Of a stretch of 64,000 nt of DNA, positions 7,723-16,380 are shown piece after piece; within the stretch, counting starts at the first letter, position 1, and the number at the start of each line of letters is the position of its first letter. Both the position numbers and the translations under genes were made by a program. The notes beneath the pieces were generated by a model. That model was not told the DNA's origin and made no database searches. It saw only the letters and a program-made list of their open reading frames with translations. Origin of the DNA: Janibacter sp. CX7 (lineage in GTDB: Bacteria; Actinomycetota; Actinomycetes; Actinomycetales; Dermatophilaceae); contig NZ_CP101464.1 in assembly GCF_024362365.1 (NCBI RefSeq), forward strand, positions 124,001 through 188,000. The letters are read 5' to 3'.

Positions 7723-8661
7723 ATGCGTCTGAAGCCCGGCCGACCGGACATCACCACCTACGACTCGCGCCTCGACGTCCCGGCCGCTGGGGAGGGCGCG
7801 CTGGCGGTGACCTTCATGGGCGTCTCCACGCTCCTCGTCCAGGACGGCGAGTCCGCCGTGATGACCGATGGGTTCTTCTCCCGGCCCGGTCTGCTCCAGG
7901 TGGGTCTGGGCAAGGTCGCGCCGTCCGTCGAGCGCATCGATGCCGCCCTGGACCGAGCCCTCGGCGATGCGGGCCTCGACGGGCTGGACGCGGTCGTCCC
8001 CGTCCACACGCACTACGACCACGCCCTCGACTCCGCCGTCGTCGCCGAGCGCACGGGTGCCCTGCTCGTCGGCGGCGAGTCGACGGCCAACCTGGGCGTC
8101 GGCGGAGGTCTCGACCGGGAGCGCATCCGGGTCGTCGCCTCCGGCGACTCCGTGGAGTGCGGTGCCTTCTCCCTGACCTTCGTCGCGTCGAGCCACTGCC
8201 CGCCGGATCGGTACCCGGGCGACATCGACGCCCCGGTGACCCCACCGGTCAAGGTCGGTGCCTACCGCTGCGGTGAGGCGTGGTCGATCCTGCTCACCCA
8301 CCGCAGCGGCCGGACCGCCCTGCTGCAGGGCAGCGCCGGGTACGTGCCGGGCGCGCTCGCCGGTCTCGACGCCGAGGTTGCCTACCTCGGGGTCGGGCAG
8401 CTGGGGGTGCAGCCACAGGACTACATCGAGGCCTACTGGGAGCACACGGTCCGCGCCGTGGGGGCCCGCCGGGTGGTGCTGACGCACTGGGACGACTTCT
8501 TCCGTCCCCTCGACCAGCCGCTGCGCGCCCTGCCCTACGCCGGTGATGACCTCGACGTCACGATGAGCGTTTTCGATCGCCTCGCCGACGAGGACGGCGT
8601 CGCCCTCCACCTGCCGCGGCTCTGGGAGCGCGAGGACCCGTGGGCGGGCCTCGGCGGCTGA
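7723..8661 (+). CDS. MBL-fold metallo-hydrolase
   Basis: A 312-residue protein with the metallo-beta-lactamase HxHxDH metal site at residues 95-100 (HTHYDH), a second metal-region His158 in SSHCPP, and a late His255 in LTHWDD. The opening VTFMGVSTLLVQDG and MTDGFF are the usual first strands that lead to the active site, so the enzyme is probably an intact cytoplasmic hydrolase with two divalent metals. The strands resemble UlaG-like lactonases, but the substrate is not readable. It is divergent from a SigJ-like sigma factor, which may control it. Confidence 0.82.
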   Translation: MRLKPGRPDITTYDSRLDVPAAGEGALAVTFMGVSTLLVQDGESAVMTDGFFSRPGLLQVGLGKVAPSVERIDAALDRALGDAGLDGLDAVVPVHTHYDHALDSAVVAERTGALLVGGESTANLGVGGGLDRERIRVVASGDSVECGAFSLTFVASSHCPPDRYPGDIDAPVTPPVKVGAYRCGEAWSILLTHRSGRTALLQGSAGYVPGALAGLDAEVAYLGVGQLGVQPQDYIEAYWEHTVRAVGARRVVLTHWDDFFRPLDQPLRALPYAGDDLDVTMSVFDRLADEDGVALHLPRLWEREDPWAGLGG

Positions 8662-8749
8662 CGTCGCACGGGCCAGTTGTCCACAAGCTCGCGGCGAAGT
8701 TCCTTGAATTCACAGGGCCCAGAGGGTTCCCCAGGCCTCAAGTCGAACG

Positions 8750-8755
8750 TATGAT
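8750..8755 (+). promoter_or_regulatory. -10 hexamer TATGAT, leaderless start of the HNH gene
   Basis: TATGAT, close to the consensus TATAAT, ends 6 nt before the ATG at 8762. There is no Shine-Dalgarno, which supports a leaderless transcript. Confidence 0.6.
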
Positions 8756-8761
8756 CGAAGC

Positions 8762-10354
8762 ATGTCAGAGGCGACGCAGTGGGGGGATCTGGGGCTCGTG
8801 TCGGGCCTGCGGGACTCGGTGCGCGCCCTGACGATCGCCGCCCTCGAGATGCCGGATCTGTGGCAGGCGCCCGAGGAGGAGCTGGCCGACGGGCTGGCCG
8901 CGATCGGTCGGGCCCGGGCGGTGCTCGAGGCGGCCGAGGTGGCCCTCGTGCGCGAGGGCATCTCGCGGGGTGTGCCGCAGCGGCAGTCGTGGTCGGACAC
9001 CGACTGGGTCGGGGTCAGCGAGGGCCGGTCGGCGCCGCGGCCGGCGGTGCGTCATGTGGCGTCCGTGGTGCGGGTGGCCAGGGCGGGTCTGCGGGCCGGC
9101 TCCGCGCTCGTCGACCCCACGCACGACGACGAAGGGGGCGGCGCCCCCCTTCGCCCGGAGGCACCCGAGCAGGTGGCTGGGGAGTCGGAGCCGGGAGCAG
9201 GGGAGTGGGGTGAGCGGCCGCCGCCGGCCGGCCTCGCCGGGGTGCTCGCCGACCTCGAGGGTGGCCAGCTGCCGCTCGGCAAGGCCGATCAGCTGGTGCG
9301 CTTCCACGACGGGGTGCGGCGGGTCGCCGACCCGGAGCTCCTGGAGGCGGACCTGGGGGTCCTGCTCGATGCAGCGCGTGACGAGGTCGTGCGCACCGGC
9401 CCGGGTGGGCGGATCTCGGCTCGGGTCCCGGGGCTCGACGAGCGCGGGCTGGCGACGGCGATCACGCAGACGACGCGGATGCTGCGTCCGGCCAAGGACC
9501 TCGCGGCGGATGACGAGCGGGCCAGGTCGGCGCGGTCGTTGACGAGTCACACCGATGCCAGCGGGCTGACGCGCTACAAGCTCGTGCTCGACGCCGAGGG
9601 CGCGGCGATCGTCGACGCGGCGGTGGCGGGGTTGTCGAAGCCGGTCAAGGGCCCCGACGGTGAGCGTGACCCGCGGCCCCCGGCGCGGCGCCGCGCCGAT
9701 GCCCTGGTGACGGTCGTGGGTCGTGGGGTGTCCAGCCCGGGTGAGGTGGGCACGAGCGACAAGGCGCAGGTCATGGTGACGATCTCGATGACCTCGTTGC
9801 TGACGGCCACGGACGGGACCTGCGGGGTGTGCGGGTCCCGCCGACCGGGTGGCGCCTTCGGGCCGACCGGCATGCCCTTCAGCGACACGCATCCCTTCGG
9901 TCACCGCGCGGATCTCGGCGGCTGTGGCGACGCACCCGGCTCGAAGGGGGTCGGGCTGGGTGCCGGAGGAGTCGCCGGTGGCGGTCACGCCGGCGGGGTC
10001 ACGGCCTCGGGCGCGGTGCTGTCCCCGGCGAGCGTGCGCAAGCTGGCCTGCGAGGCAGGGGTCATCCCGGTGATGCTCGGCAGTGACGGCGAGCCGCTCG
10101 AGCTGGGCCGCGCCACGCGGTTCTTCACCCCCGGGCAGAAGCGGTTGCTGTGGTTGCGGGACGGTGGCTGCACCTTCCCGGGGTGCACGATGCCCGCGCA
10201 CTGGACCGACGCGCACCACGTGCAGTACTGGTCGCTGGGTGGGCGCACGGACATCGGCAATGCGGCGCTGCTGTGCGAGCGGCACCACACCCGAGTGCAC
10301 CAGCAGGAGCTGACCTGCACGATCCGTGACGACGGGGTGACCTGGCACCTGTAG
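8762..10354 (+). CDS. DUF222 / HNH endonuclease domain protein (13E12 repeat-like family)
   Basis: A 530-residue protein: a helical DUF222 region over the first 350 residues and an HNH nuclease domain at the C-terminus (about 461-515). The HNH site is complete: zinc-type Cys470 and Cys475, His485-His486, Asn500, Cys505 and His508-His509, with a final His513. Between them (about residues 115-150 and 370-420) are low-complexity Gly/Ala/Glu-rich linkers that look fast evolving. One of them encodes an inverted pair of the CGAAGGGG octamer (about 9130-9153). These genes are often multicopy in actinobacteria and their role is not settled. Confidence 0.88.
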   Translation: MSEATQWGDLGLVSGLRDSVRALTIAALEMPDLWQAPEEELADGLAAIGRARAVLEAAEVALVREGISRGVPQRQSWSDTDWVGVSEGRSAPRPAVRHVASVVRVARAGLRAGSALVDPTHDDEGGGAPLRPEAPEQVAGESEPGAGEWGERPPPAGLAGVLADLEGGQLPLGKADQLVRFHDGVRRVADPELLEADLGVLLDAARDEVVRTGPGGRISARVPGLDERGLATAITQTTRMLRPAKDLAADDERARSARSLTSHTDASGLTRYKLVLDAEGAAIVDAAVAGLSKPVKGPDGERDPRPPARRRADALVTVVGRGVSSPGEVGTSDKAQVMVTISMTSLLTATDGTCGVCGSRRPGGAFGPTGMPFSDTHPFGHRADLGGCGDAPGSKGVGLGAGGVAGGGHAGGVTASGAVLSPASVRKLACEAGVIPVMLGSDGEPLELGRATRFFTPGQKRLLWLRDGGCTFPGCTMPAHWTDAHHVQYWSLGGRTDIGNAALLCERHHTRVHQQELTCTIRDDGVTWHL

Positions 10355-10430
10355 CCACCCCGCCCCGCGCCCGACCCCGGCCCGGGTCGGGCGCCTCCGC
10401 ACGCCCCGCGTCCGAGTTCAACAGCCAGGG

Positions 10431-10499
10431 ACGTCGCATTTTCCTTGAGGTCGTGCGAAGTCGGGGGAGGGGCGTCGCATTTCCTCAAGGTCGTGCGGC
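10431..10499. repeat. Two diverged direct copies of a 28-30 bp intergenic sequence
   Basis: ACGTCGCATTTTCCTTGAGG followed by TCGTGCG (10431-10457) recurs as GCGTCGCATTTCCTCAAGG followed by TCGTGCG (10472-10497), with a few substitutions and one length difference. They lie 3' of the HNH gene, just before the large CCCTAGGG palindrome. Function unknown. Confidence 0.65.
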
Positions 10500-10521
10500 C
10501 CGCAGCCGGAGAGGAGCGCCC

Positions 10522-10553
10522 AACTCTGCAAGACCCTAGGGTCTTGCAGAGTT
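10522..10553. repeat. Perfect 32-bp palindrome centred on CCCTAGGG (family member 1)
   Basis: Arms AACTCTGCAAGACCCT and AGGGTCTTGCAGAGTT are exact inverse complements with no loop; the pairing extends one base further each side. It lies between two convergent genes (HNH stop 10354, reductase-like stop 10574), where it could act as a bidirectional terminator. Related palindromes occur at 19242-19278, 27741-27824 (two) and 53276-53350 (two). Confidence 0.85.
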
Positions 10554-10573
10554 GTGCGCCCGGACTTGCCCGG

Positions 10574-11158
10574 CTACGCCCTTCGCTCGCAGGTGATGAC
10601 CTGCACGCCGCTGGCGAGGCCGACGACGTCGACGGTCTCGAAGAGCGTGGGGGCGAAGCCCCCGTCGAAGAGCGGGACCCCAGAGCCGATGACCGAGGGG
10701 TTGAGCTTGATGACGAGCCGGTCGATCTCCGGCAGCAGGGTGTGGGCGAGGCGGCCGCCGCCGACGAGCCAGATGCCCAGGCCGTCCTCGGCCTTGAGCT
10801 CGCGCACCCGGGCGAGCGGGTCATCGGAGACGACCTCGACAGCCGCCGCGGGCGCGGACCCGAGCGTCGTCGACACGACGAGGTGCCGCAGGTGCGGGTA
10901 GGAATCGTCGATGCCGGCCGCGAGCCCGATCTCGTAGGAGCGCCGTCCCTCGATCACCGTGTCGAAGACCCGGCCCGGCTCGGTCAGACCCATCGCCTCG
11001 CGGGCCGGTCCGGGCAGCGTCTCCGGGTAGTGGGTCGCGATGAACTCGACGAGGTCCGGCGTGACCGCCATGAAGTCCTCGCCGCTCGGGTCGCCGCCGT
11101 CCGGCCCCGCGATGAAGCCGTCGAGCGTCGCCGCGACGTAGTAGGTGAGTGTGCGCAT
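10574..11158 (-). CDS. Dihydrofolate-reductase-like (RibD C-terminal fold) protein
   Basis: A 194-residue protein of the DHFR/RibD-reductase superfamily: N-terminal strand MRTLTYYVAATLDGFIAGPD, then GRRSYEIGLAAG, and a late IWLVGGGRLAHTLLPEIDRL with the Gly-rich NADPH-binding turn. This YwjB/YyaP-like branch generally lacks proof of folate reduction, so the substrate is unknown. The start at 11158 is chosen because GGAAGGGG lies at proper distance upstream and the protein then opens on the conserved strand; an ATG 8 codons upstream is less likely. It converges on the HNH gene across the palindrome. Confidence 0.82.
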   Translation of the reverse strand: MRTLTYYVAATLDGFIAGPDGGDPSGEDFMAVTPDLVEFIATHYPETLPGPAREAMGLTEPGRVFDTVIEGRRSYEIGLAAGIDDSYPHLRHLVVSTTLGSAPAAAVEVVSDDPLARVRELKAEDGLGIWLVGGGRLAHTLLPEIDRLVIKLNPSVIGSGVPLFDGGFAPTLFETVDVVGLASGVQVITCERRA

Positions 11159-11227
11159 GGTGCCCCTTCCGTCAGGCGGCACGCTACGGGCCGAAGGGGG
11201 GTGTGTCGCAGCGAATTTCGCCCCGCC

Positions 11228-12283
11228 TCAGCGCGACGGGTCGATGATCGTCATCCCCGCGACGTTCGCCCTGTCGAAGCCCGGCAGCAGCGCCGCCGCC
11301 TCCTCGAGACCGACGACCCGCTCCACGAGGCGCTGCGGGGCGAGGTCGCCGGAGTCGATGAGCGCGAGCATCCCCGGGTAGTCGACGGCGGCCATGCCGT
11401 GGCTGCCGAGCACGTCGATCTCCCACCCGATGACCCGCGCCATCGGCACGCGCGGGTGACCGTCGACAGGCGGCAGCAGGCCGACCTGGACGTGCCGACC
11501 GCGTCGCCGCAGGCTGAGCAGCGCTGTGGCACAGGTCTGCTCGCTGCCCACGGCGTCGACGGCGACGTGCGCCCCGCCGTCGGTCAGCTCCATGACAGTG
11601 GCCTCGACATCCGTTGCCTCGCCGTGGGCGCCAACCGCGAGCACGGTGTGCTCCGCGCCGAGCTCGGCCGCGACGGCCAGCGCTGCCGGGTTGCGGTCGA
11701 CCGCGATGACCCGTGCGCCGAGCGCCCGGGCGATCATCACCGCGCTCAGCCCGACGCCGCCGGCGCCGACGACGGTGACCCATTCCCCCTTCGTCAGGCG
11801 GGCGCGGGCGACGAGGGCCCGGTAGGCGGTGGCGAAGCGGCACCCCAGACTCGCCGCGGTCGCGAAGTCCACCGACTCGGGGAGAGCCACGAGGTTGGTG
11901 TCGGCAGCGTGCAGCACCACCTGCTCGGCGAAGGACCCCCAGTGCGTGAAGCCGGGCTGCTCCTGGTCGGGGCAGACCTGCGCCTCGCCGGCCGCGCACC
12001 ACGAGCACCGGCCACAGCCGCAGACGAAGGGCACGGTCACCCGGTCGCCGACCCGCCACCGCTGCACGCCGGCACCGACCGCGCTCACGACCCCCGCGAG
12101 CTCGTGGCCCGGCACGTGCGGCCAGGTGATCCCGTCGTCGTGGCCGGCCCAGGCGTGCCAGTCGCTGCGGCAGAGCCCGGTCGCCCGCACGTCGACGACC
12201 ACCCCACCGTCAGGGGCGAAGGGGGCCGACACCTCCCTGACCTCGGGCTGGGCTCGGACCTCATCGATGACCACGGCGCGCAC
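11228..12283 (-). CDS. Zinc-dependent medium-chain alcohol dehydrogenase
   Basis: A 351-residue MDR enzyme. Catalytic zinc ligands are Cys38, His60-Glu61 (PGHE) and Cys148. The structural-zinc lobe is complete, with four Cys at 90, 93, 96 and 104. The Rossmann motif VVGAGGVG spans 171-178 and is followed by a strand ending VIAVDRN, whose acidic residue favours NAD+ over NADP+. It should oxidise a primary or secondary alcohol, or reduce the aldehyde, in the cytoplasm. It starts with GTG, and the stop lies 69 bp upstream of the reductase-like gene on the same strand. Confidence 0.88.
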   Translation of the reverse strand: MRAVVIDEVRAQPEVREVSAPFAPDGGVVVDVRATGLCRSDWHAWAGHDDGITWPHVPGHELAGVVSAVGAGVQRWRVGDRVTVPFVCGCGRCSWCAAGEAQVCPDQEQPGFTHWGSFAEQVVLHAADTNLVALPESVDFATAASLGCRFATAYRALVARARLTKGEWVTVVGAGGVGLSAVMIARALGARVIAVDRNPAALAVAAELGAEHTVLAVGAHGEATDVEATVMELTDGGAHVAVDAVGSEQTCATALLSLRRRGRHVQVGLLPPVDGHPRVPMARVIGWEIDVLGSHGMAAVDYPGMLALIDSGDLAPQRLVERVVGLEEAAALLPGFDRANVAGMTIIDPSR

Positions 12284-12319
12284 GACGCCATCGTGTCAGG
12301 CCGATGCTGCGGCGGTTGG

Positions 12320-13534
12320 TCAGGTCTGCTCGCGCAGGTACCGCCCGAAGTGCGGCACGGTGAAGGCGATCCGGCCGCGTTCGGCGGAGTAGATCAGGCC
12401 CTTCTTCAGCAGGGCGTCGCGGGCGGGGGAGAGCGACTGGGGCTTCTTGCCGAGCGAGGTGGCCACGGCCGAGGTGAGGACGGACTCGATGTCGTCGAGG
12501 CTCTCCTCCCCCTTCGCCGCGATCTCGGCAGCGACATCGGCCATCGCCTTGAGGTACTCGCGCTCGCCGGGGGTCGCGCGCTCGTAGCGCGAGCCGAAGA
12601 ACCCGACCGCCAGCTCGGACTCGGCCTCGGGGGAGGCCACGCGCACGTCCTCGGCGCGGATCGGCGACTCCGGCGCCTGGTCCCACACCGCCTTGCCGTA
12701 GGCCTGGATGAAGTAGGGGTAGCCGCCGGTCGCGTAGTACAGGGCATCGAGCGCCGCCTGCTCGTACTCGGCGAGCTCGTCGGCCGCGGGCGCGGTGAGG
12801 GCCCGGTCGGCCTCCTCGCGGGCGAGCCGGTCGATGCGCTGGTAGCGGAAGAGCCGCTCGCTGTAGGACTTGCTCGCCGACAGCACCGAGGGCAGGTGCG
12901 GTAGGCCGGCGCCGACGACGATGAGCGGCAGGCCGGTCTGGCTCATCTCGTGGCAGGCCGCGCAGATCGCCGAGATGTCCTCGGGGCCGAGGTCCTGCAT
13001 CTCGTCGATGAAGACGGCGACGCCGCGCCCCAGGTCCGCGGCCAGCCCGCCGACGTCGGTGAAGAGTTCGACGAGGTCGATCTCGATGTCGCCGGAGTCG
13101 GCGCGCCCCTTGACGGCGGGGGCGTCGATGCCGGGGTTCCAGACCTCACGCAGCTTCGTGCCGGGCTTCGCGTCGCGCTGGGCGAAGGACTTGATGACGC
13201 CGAGGACGTGCTCGACCTCCTCGGCCTGCGTGTGCCCGAGCTCGCGGACCGCCTGGTGCAGGGCGCTCGCGAGCGGCCGACGCAGCCCCTGATCGGGTCG
13301 CGCCTCGAGCTTGCCGGTGCCCCACTTCGCGCGGACGGCGGCGGAGCGCAACTGGTTGAGCAGCACGGTCTTGCCGACCCCGCGCAGGCCGGTGAGCACG
13401 AGCGAGCGCTCCGGCTTGCCCGCGACGATCCGCTTGAGCACGACGTCGAAGCGGGTCAACTGCTCGTCGCGTCCCGCGAGCTCGGGCGGACGCTGGCCGG
13501 CGCCGGGGGCGTAGGGGTTGGTGATCGGGTCCAC
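12320..13534 (-). CDS. AAA (Orc1-like, AAA_16) ATP-binding protein
   Basis: A 404-residue P-loop ATPase. Walker A is GLRGVGKT at 49-56 and Walker B is VAVFIDEMQD at 172-181, with Asp177 and Glu178. Sensor-like strands (LPLIVVGAGLPHLP, about 206-219) follow. The C-terminal 130 residues look like a winged-helix region (LSPARDALLKKGLIYSAERGRIAFTVPHF split over 360-400). The architecture matches stand-alone Orc1/Cdc6-like or STAND-related ATPases found in many actinobacteria; the cellular role is not known. The GTG start has a TACGGT hexamer 6 nt upstream. It is divergent from the malic enzyme gene. Confidence 0.82.
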   Translation of the reverse strand: MDPITNPYAPGAGQRPPELAGRDEQLTRFDVVLKRIVAGKPERSLVLTGLRGVGKTVLLNQLRSAAVRAKWGTGKLEARPDQGLRRPLASALHQAVRELGHTQAEEVEHVLGVIKSFAQRDAKPGTKLREVWNPGIDAPAVKGRADSGDIEIDLVELFTDVGGLAADLGRGVAVFIDEMQDLGPEDISAICAACHEMSQTGLPLIVVGAGLPHLPSVLSASKSYSERLFRYQRIDRLAREEADRALTAPAADELAEYEQAALDALYYATGGYPYFIQAYGKAVWDQAPESPIRAEDVRVASPEAESELAVGFFGSRYERATPGEREYLKAMADVAAEIAAKGEESLDDIESVLTSAVATSLGKKPQSLSPARDALLKKGLIYSAERGRIAFTVPHFGRYLREQT

Positions 13535-13540
13535 GATGGG

Positions 13541-13546
13541 ACCGTA
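13541..13546 (-). promoter_or_regulatory. -10 hexamer TACGGT, leaderless start of the AAA gene
   Basis: On the minus strand TACGGT ends 6 nt before the GTG at 13534; no Shine-Dalgarno is visible. Confidence 0.5.
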
Positions 13547-13558
13547 TCCACCTGTCTA

Positions 13559-13613
13559 GGCGAAGGGGGATATCTCGGCAGATTCGCGAATCGGCGCGTC
13601 GCCCCCCCTTCGT
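13559..13613. repeat. Inverted CGAAGGGGG pair in a divergent promoter region
   Basis: GGCGAAGGGGG (13559-13569) and CCCCCTTCG (about 13603-13612) face each other around a GATTCGCGAATC palindrome, between the AAA gene and the malic enzyme gene. It could be an operator or simply another instance of the octamer family. A short direct repeat, ACGTCTA, follows at about 13623-13640. Confidence 0.5.
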
Positions 13614-13699
13614 CCCGATCGTGACGTCTACGGACGTCTAGACCGCCGCCGATAAGGACCGATCGACGAGCATCGTCGCGCCGGTGAGACACTGCTCAC

Positions 13700-15175
13700 A
13701 TGCCCGCAGCAACCCCTTCGTCGTACTCCATCACCATCCGCCTGCACACCTCGCCCGACTACGCCGTCGTCGGCCGCATCGCCACCGCGATCGCCGAGCA
13801 GGGCGGCATCGTCACCGCCGTCGACATCGCCGACTCGCGCCACGACCGTCTCGTCATCGACGCCACGTGCTCGGGCTTCGACGTCAACCACACCGACGAC
13901 CTCGTCGAGGCCGTCGAGGCGATCGACGGGGTCAAGGTGCACAAGGTCTCCGACCGCACCTTCCTGCTCCACCTCGGCGGCAAGATCGAGGTCCGCTCCA
14001 AGGTCGCGCTCAAGACCCGTGACGACCTCTCGATGGCCTACACGCCCGGCGTCGGCCGCGTCTCGAGCGCCATCGCCAAGCACCCCGAGGACGCCCGCCG
14101 CCTGACGGTCAAGGGCAACAGCGTCGCGGTCGTCACCGACGGCTCGGCCGTCCTCGGCCTGGGCAACATCGGCCCCGAGGCCGCGATGCCGGTCATGGAG
14201 GGCAAGGCCGCGCTCTTCAAGCAGTTCGCCGGCATCGACGCCTGGCCGATCTGCCTCGCCTCGCAGGACACCGAGGAGATCATCCGCGCCGTCGAGATGA
14301 TCGCCCCCGGATTCGGTGGCATCAACCTCGAGGACATCGCCGCCCCGCGGTGCTTCGAGATCGAGCGCCGGCTGCGCGAGAGCCTCGACATCCCGGTCTT
14401 CCACGACGACCAGCACGGCACCGCGATCGTCGTCCTCGCCGCGCTGCGCAATGCGCTGCGGGTCGTCGACAAGTGGCTCGAGCAGGTGCGCATCGTCGTC
14501 TCCGGTGGCGGCGCCGCCGGCTCGGCGATCGTCACCCTGCTGCTCGCCGCCGGCGCCAAGGACGTCGTCGTCTACGACCGCGAGGGACTGCTCTCCTCCG
14601 ACGACGAGTCCCTGACCGGCGCCAAGCGCGAGCTCGCCGAGCGGACGAACCCGCGCAAGGTCCGCGGTGACCTCGCCGACGGGCTGCAGGGCGCGGACGT
14701 CTTCATCGGTGTCTCGGCGCCCAACCTGCTCAAGGCCGAGTGGATCCGCGACAACATGGCCGACGACGCGATCGTCTTCGCCCTGGCCAACCCCGACCCG
14801 GAGATCGACCCGGCCGAGGCCGCGAAGTACGCCAAGGTCGTCGCCTCCGGCCGCAGCGACTACCCCAACCAGATCAACAACGTGCTCGCCTTCCCGGGCG
14901 TCTTCCGCGGGCTGCTCGACGCCCACGCCGAGGACGTGTCGATCGAGATGCTCATCCGCGCCGCCGACGCGATCGCGGCGGTGGTCAAGGACGAGGAGAT
15001 CAACCCCTCCTACATCATCCCGAGCGTCTTCCACCCCGACGTCGCCGACACCGTGGCCGTCGCCATCGCCGGCGAGGGCAAGACCTCGGCCGGCGCCACC
15101 GGCCCCATCAAGGTCGGCTCGCGCTCCACCGCCGCCCCCGTCGACGAGACCGGCACGCTGCCCCAGGTCCGCTGA
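13700..15175 (+). CDS. NAD(P)-dependent malic enzyme with N-terminal ACT domain
   Basis: A 491-residue enzyme. Residues 8-85 form an ACT-type regulatory domain ([19 protein letters not shown]). The malic enzyme part has the catalytic Tyr114 in [15 protein letters not shown] at 151-159, Lys169 in MEGKAALF, the metal-ligand block [23 protein letters not shown], and the Rossmann turn SGGGAAGSA. It decarboxylates malate to pyruvate, linking the TCA cycle with the lactate/pyruvate pool used by the lactate module a few kb away. The ACT domain suggests amino-acid allostery, by analogy. No strong ribosome site precedes the ATG. Confidence 0.93.
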   Translation: MPAATPSSYSITIRLHTSPDYAVVGRIATAIAEQGGIVTAVDIADSRHDRLVIDATCSGFDVNHTDDLVEAVEAIDGVKVHKVSDRTFLLHLGGKIEVRSKVALKTRDDLSMAYTPGVGRVSSAIAKHPEDARRLTVKGNSVAVVTDGSAVLGLGNIGPEAAMPVMEGKAALFKQFAGIDAWPICLASQDTEEIIRAVEMIAPGFGGINLEDIAAPRCFEIERRLRESLDIPVFHDDQHGTAIVVLAALRNALRVVDKWLEQVRIVVSGGGAAGSAIVTLLLAAGAKDVVVYDREGLLSSDDESLTGAKRELAERTNPRKVRGDLADGLQGADVFIGVSAPNLLKAEWIRDNMADDAIVFALANPDPEIDPAEAAKYAKVVASGRSDYPNQINNVLAFPGVFRGLLDAHAEDVSIEMLIRAADAIAAVVKDEEINPSYIIPSVFHPDVADTVAVAIAGEGKTSAGATGPIKVGSRSTAAPVDETGTLPQVR

Positions 15176-15515
15176 CCACGGCCCCGGTCTCGAGGCTCGC
15201 TGACGCTCGCACCTCAACCCACGGGTGATGTGCGAGCGGCGGCCCGGGGTCTCGCTGACCACCAGCGCAGGACGAAGGGGATGTCGGCGCACATCAAGCC
15301 GAAGTCCGTCGGACCGACGTGACGTGCGGACGGACGAAGGGACTTCGGCGGGCGCCGGCGTCCCCCTTGGTCCGGAGCGGGGGAGTGCGGGTGGCATCCC
15401 CTTCGTCCGGAGCGGGGAGAGGCGCCGGCGTCCCCCTTCGTCCGGAGCGGCCCTTCGAGACGGCCGCGGGCGGCCTCCTCAGGGACCGGAGTCAGCGAGT
15501 GGCAGGCTTGGCCAC
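15176..15515. other. 340-bp intergenic region rich in repeats, no gene
   Basis: No coding frame here has coding-like third positions or a plausible start. It holds two ordered sequences resembling dispersed actinobacterial intergenic elements (15186-15220 and 15451-15487), a 10-bp hairpin (15298-15307 with 15340-15349), and three copies of a CCCTTCGTCCGGAGCGG block. It separates the malic enzyme from the fructosamine-kinase-like gene. Confidence 0.7.
15351..15450 (+). repeat. 30-bp direct repeat (two copies) plus a partial third
   Basis: GGCGCCGGCGTCCCCCTT followed by a variable base and GTCCGGAGCGG occurs at 15351-15380 and 15421-15450 with a single mismatch. A shorter copy sharing CCCCTTCGTCCGGAGCGGG lies between them at about 15398-15416. 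All contain the CCCCTTCG octamer or a one-base variant. Confidence 0.8.
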
Positions 15516-16295
15516 GTGAAGCCTCCCCGCACCTATCGCAAGGACACCTCGGCAGCCCCGCGCGGCTACTCCTCCTGGGAGGCGGCCGGGCTGCTGTGGC
15601 TCGCGGAGGCGCAGGAGCAGGGCGGTGCCCGCATCGCGCAGCTGCAGGACGTCGACCTCGACCACATCGACCTGCTGCAGTACGACGCGGGTCCGTCGAC
15701 GAACCTCCATGCCGACGGCCTCGGGGTGGCGCTCGCGGCGATGCACGCGGCGGGGGCGCCGGCCTTCGGGGCGCCGCCAGCGCGGTGGACGAGCCACGGT
15801 TTCGTCGGCCCGGCCGACTCCCCGCTGCCGATGCCGCTGCAGCCCACCGAGCGCTGGGGCGAGTTCTTCGGCGAGCAGCGCATCCGCCACATGCTGCAGC
15901 TCGGCCGCGCGCAGGGCCTGTGGGAGGACGACAGCACCCTCTTCGAGCGGGTCGCCGACCGGCTCGTGTCAGGCGAGTTCGACGACGGCCGGCCGCCGGC
16001 CCGCCTGCACGGCGACCTCTGGGCGGGCAACATCATCTGGACCCGCGAGGGGCCCGTCCTCATCGACCCGGCCGCGCACGGCGGTCACGCCGAGACCGAC
16101 CTGGCGATGCTGCTGCTCTTCACCGCGCCGCACATCGCCCGCATCATCGCGGCCTACGACGAGGCCGCCCCGCTCGCCGACGGCTGGCAGGAGCGGGTCG
16201 GCCTGCACCAGCTCTTCCCGGTCATGGTCCACGCCGTCGTCTTCGGCGGCGACTACGTGCGCCAAAGCGTGGAGATGGCCCGGGCCTACGCCTGA
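15516..16295 (+). CDS. Fructosamine kinase family / phosphotransferase-like protein
   Basis: A 259-residue protein of the fructosamine-3-kinase/aminoglycoside phosphotransferase fold. It opens FRKD-like (YRKDTSAAPRGYSSWEAAGLLWLAEA), then LGVALAAMHAAGAPAFGAPP, the catalytic loop HGDLWAGNIIW with its Asp and Asn, and the metal-binding LIDPAAHGGHAETDLAML. Family enzymes phosphorylate protein- or small-molecule-bound ketosamines for deglycation; the real substrate here is unknown. The start is a GTG at 15516, which gives a full-length protein; the longer frame upstream runs through the repeat-rich spacer and is not credible. A perfect hairpin terminator follows. Confidence 0.82.
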   Translation: MKPPRTYRKDTSAAPRGYSSWEAAGLLWLAEAQEQGGARIAQLQDVDLDHIDLLQYDAGPSTNLHADGLGVALAAMHAAGAPAFGAPPARWTSHGFVGPADSPLPMPLQPTERWGEFFGEQRIRHMLQLGRAQGLWEDDSTLFERVADRLVSGEFDDGRPPARLHGDLWAGNIIWTREGPVLIDPAAHGGHAETDLAMLLLFTAPHIARIIAAYDEAAPLADGWQERVGLHQLFPVMVHAVVFGGDYVRQSVEMARAYA

Positions 16296-16303
16296 CCGGA
16301 CCT

Positions 16304-16329
16304 GACGAAGGGGGATGACCCCCTTCGTC
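16304..16329 (+). terminator. Perfect 11-bp hairpin from inverted GACGAAGGGGG
   Basis: GACGAAGGGGG (16304-16314), loop ATGA, and CCCCCTTCGTC (16319-16329) pair exactly, 9 nt after the stop of the phosphotransferase-like gene. It is another terminator built from the CGAAGGGG octamer. Confidence 0.8.
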
Positions 16330-16367
16330 TCGGGGAGATCGGGGCAGACCCGGACGTCTCGGATCCC

Positions 16368-16373
16368 TAGGTT
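16368..16373 (+). promoter_or_regulatory. -10 hexamer TAGGTT for the two-component operon
   Basis: TAGGTT ends 7 nt before the GTG at 16381, in a spacer without a Shine-Dalgarno. This supports the GTG over the longer frame that begins at 16315. Confidence 0.5.
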
Positions 16374-16380
16374 GGATGCC

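Noticed and set aside
10445-12904. An 819-codon plus-strand frame across three genes
   Set aside because: It spans the antisense of the reductase-like gene, the alcohol dehydrogenase and the AAA gene, all of which have intact motifs. Mirror frame.
15351-15450. Direct repeats as a possible CRISPR array
   Set aside because: Two to three copies only, unequal spacing and spacers partly of the same sequence; no cas genes in the window.
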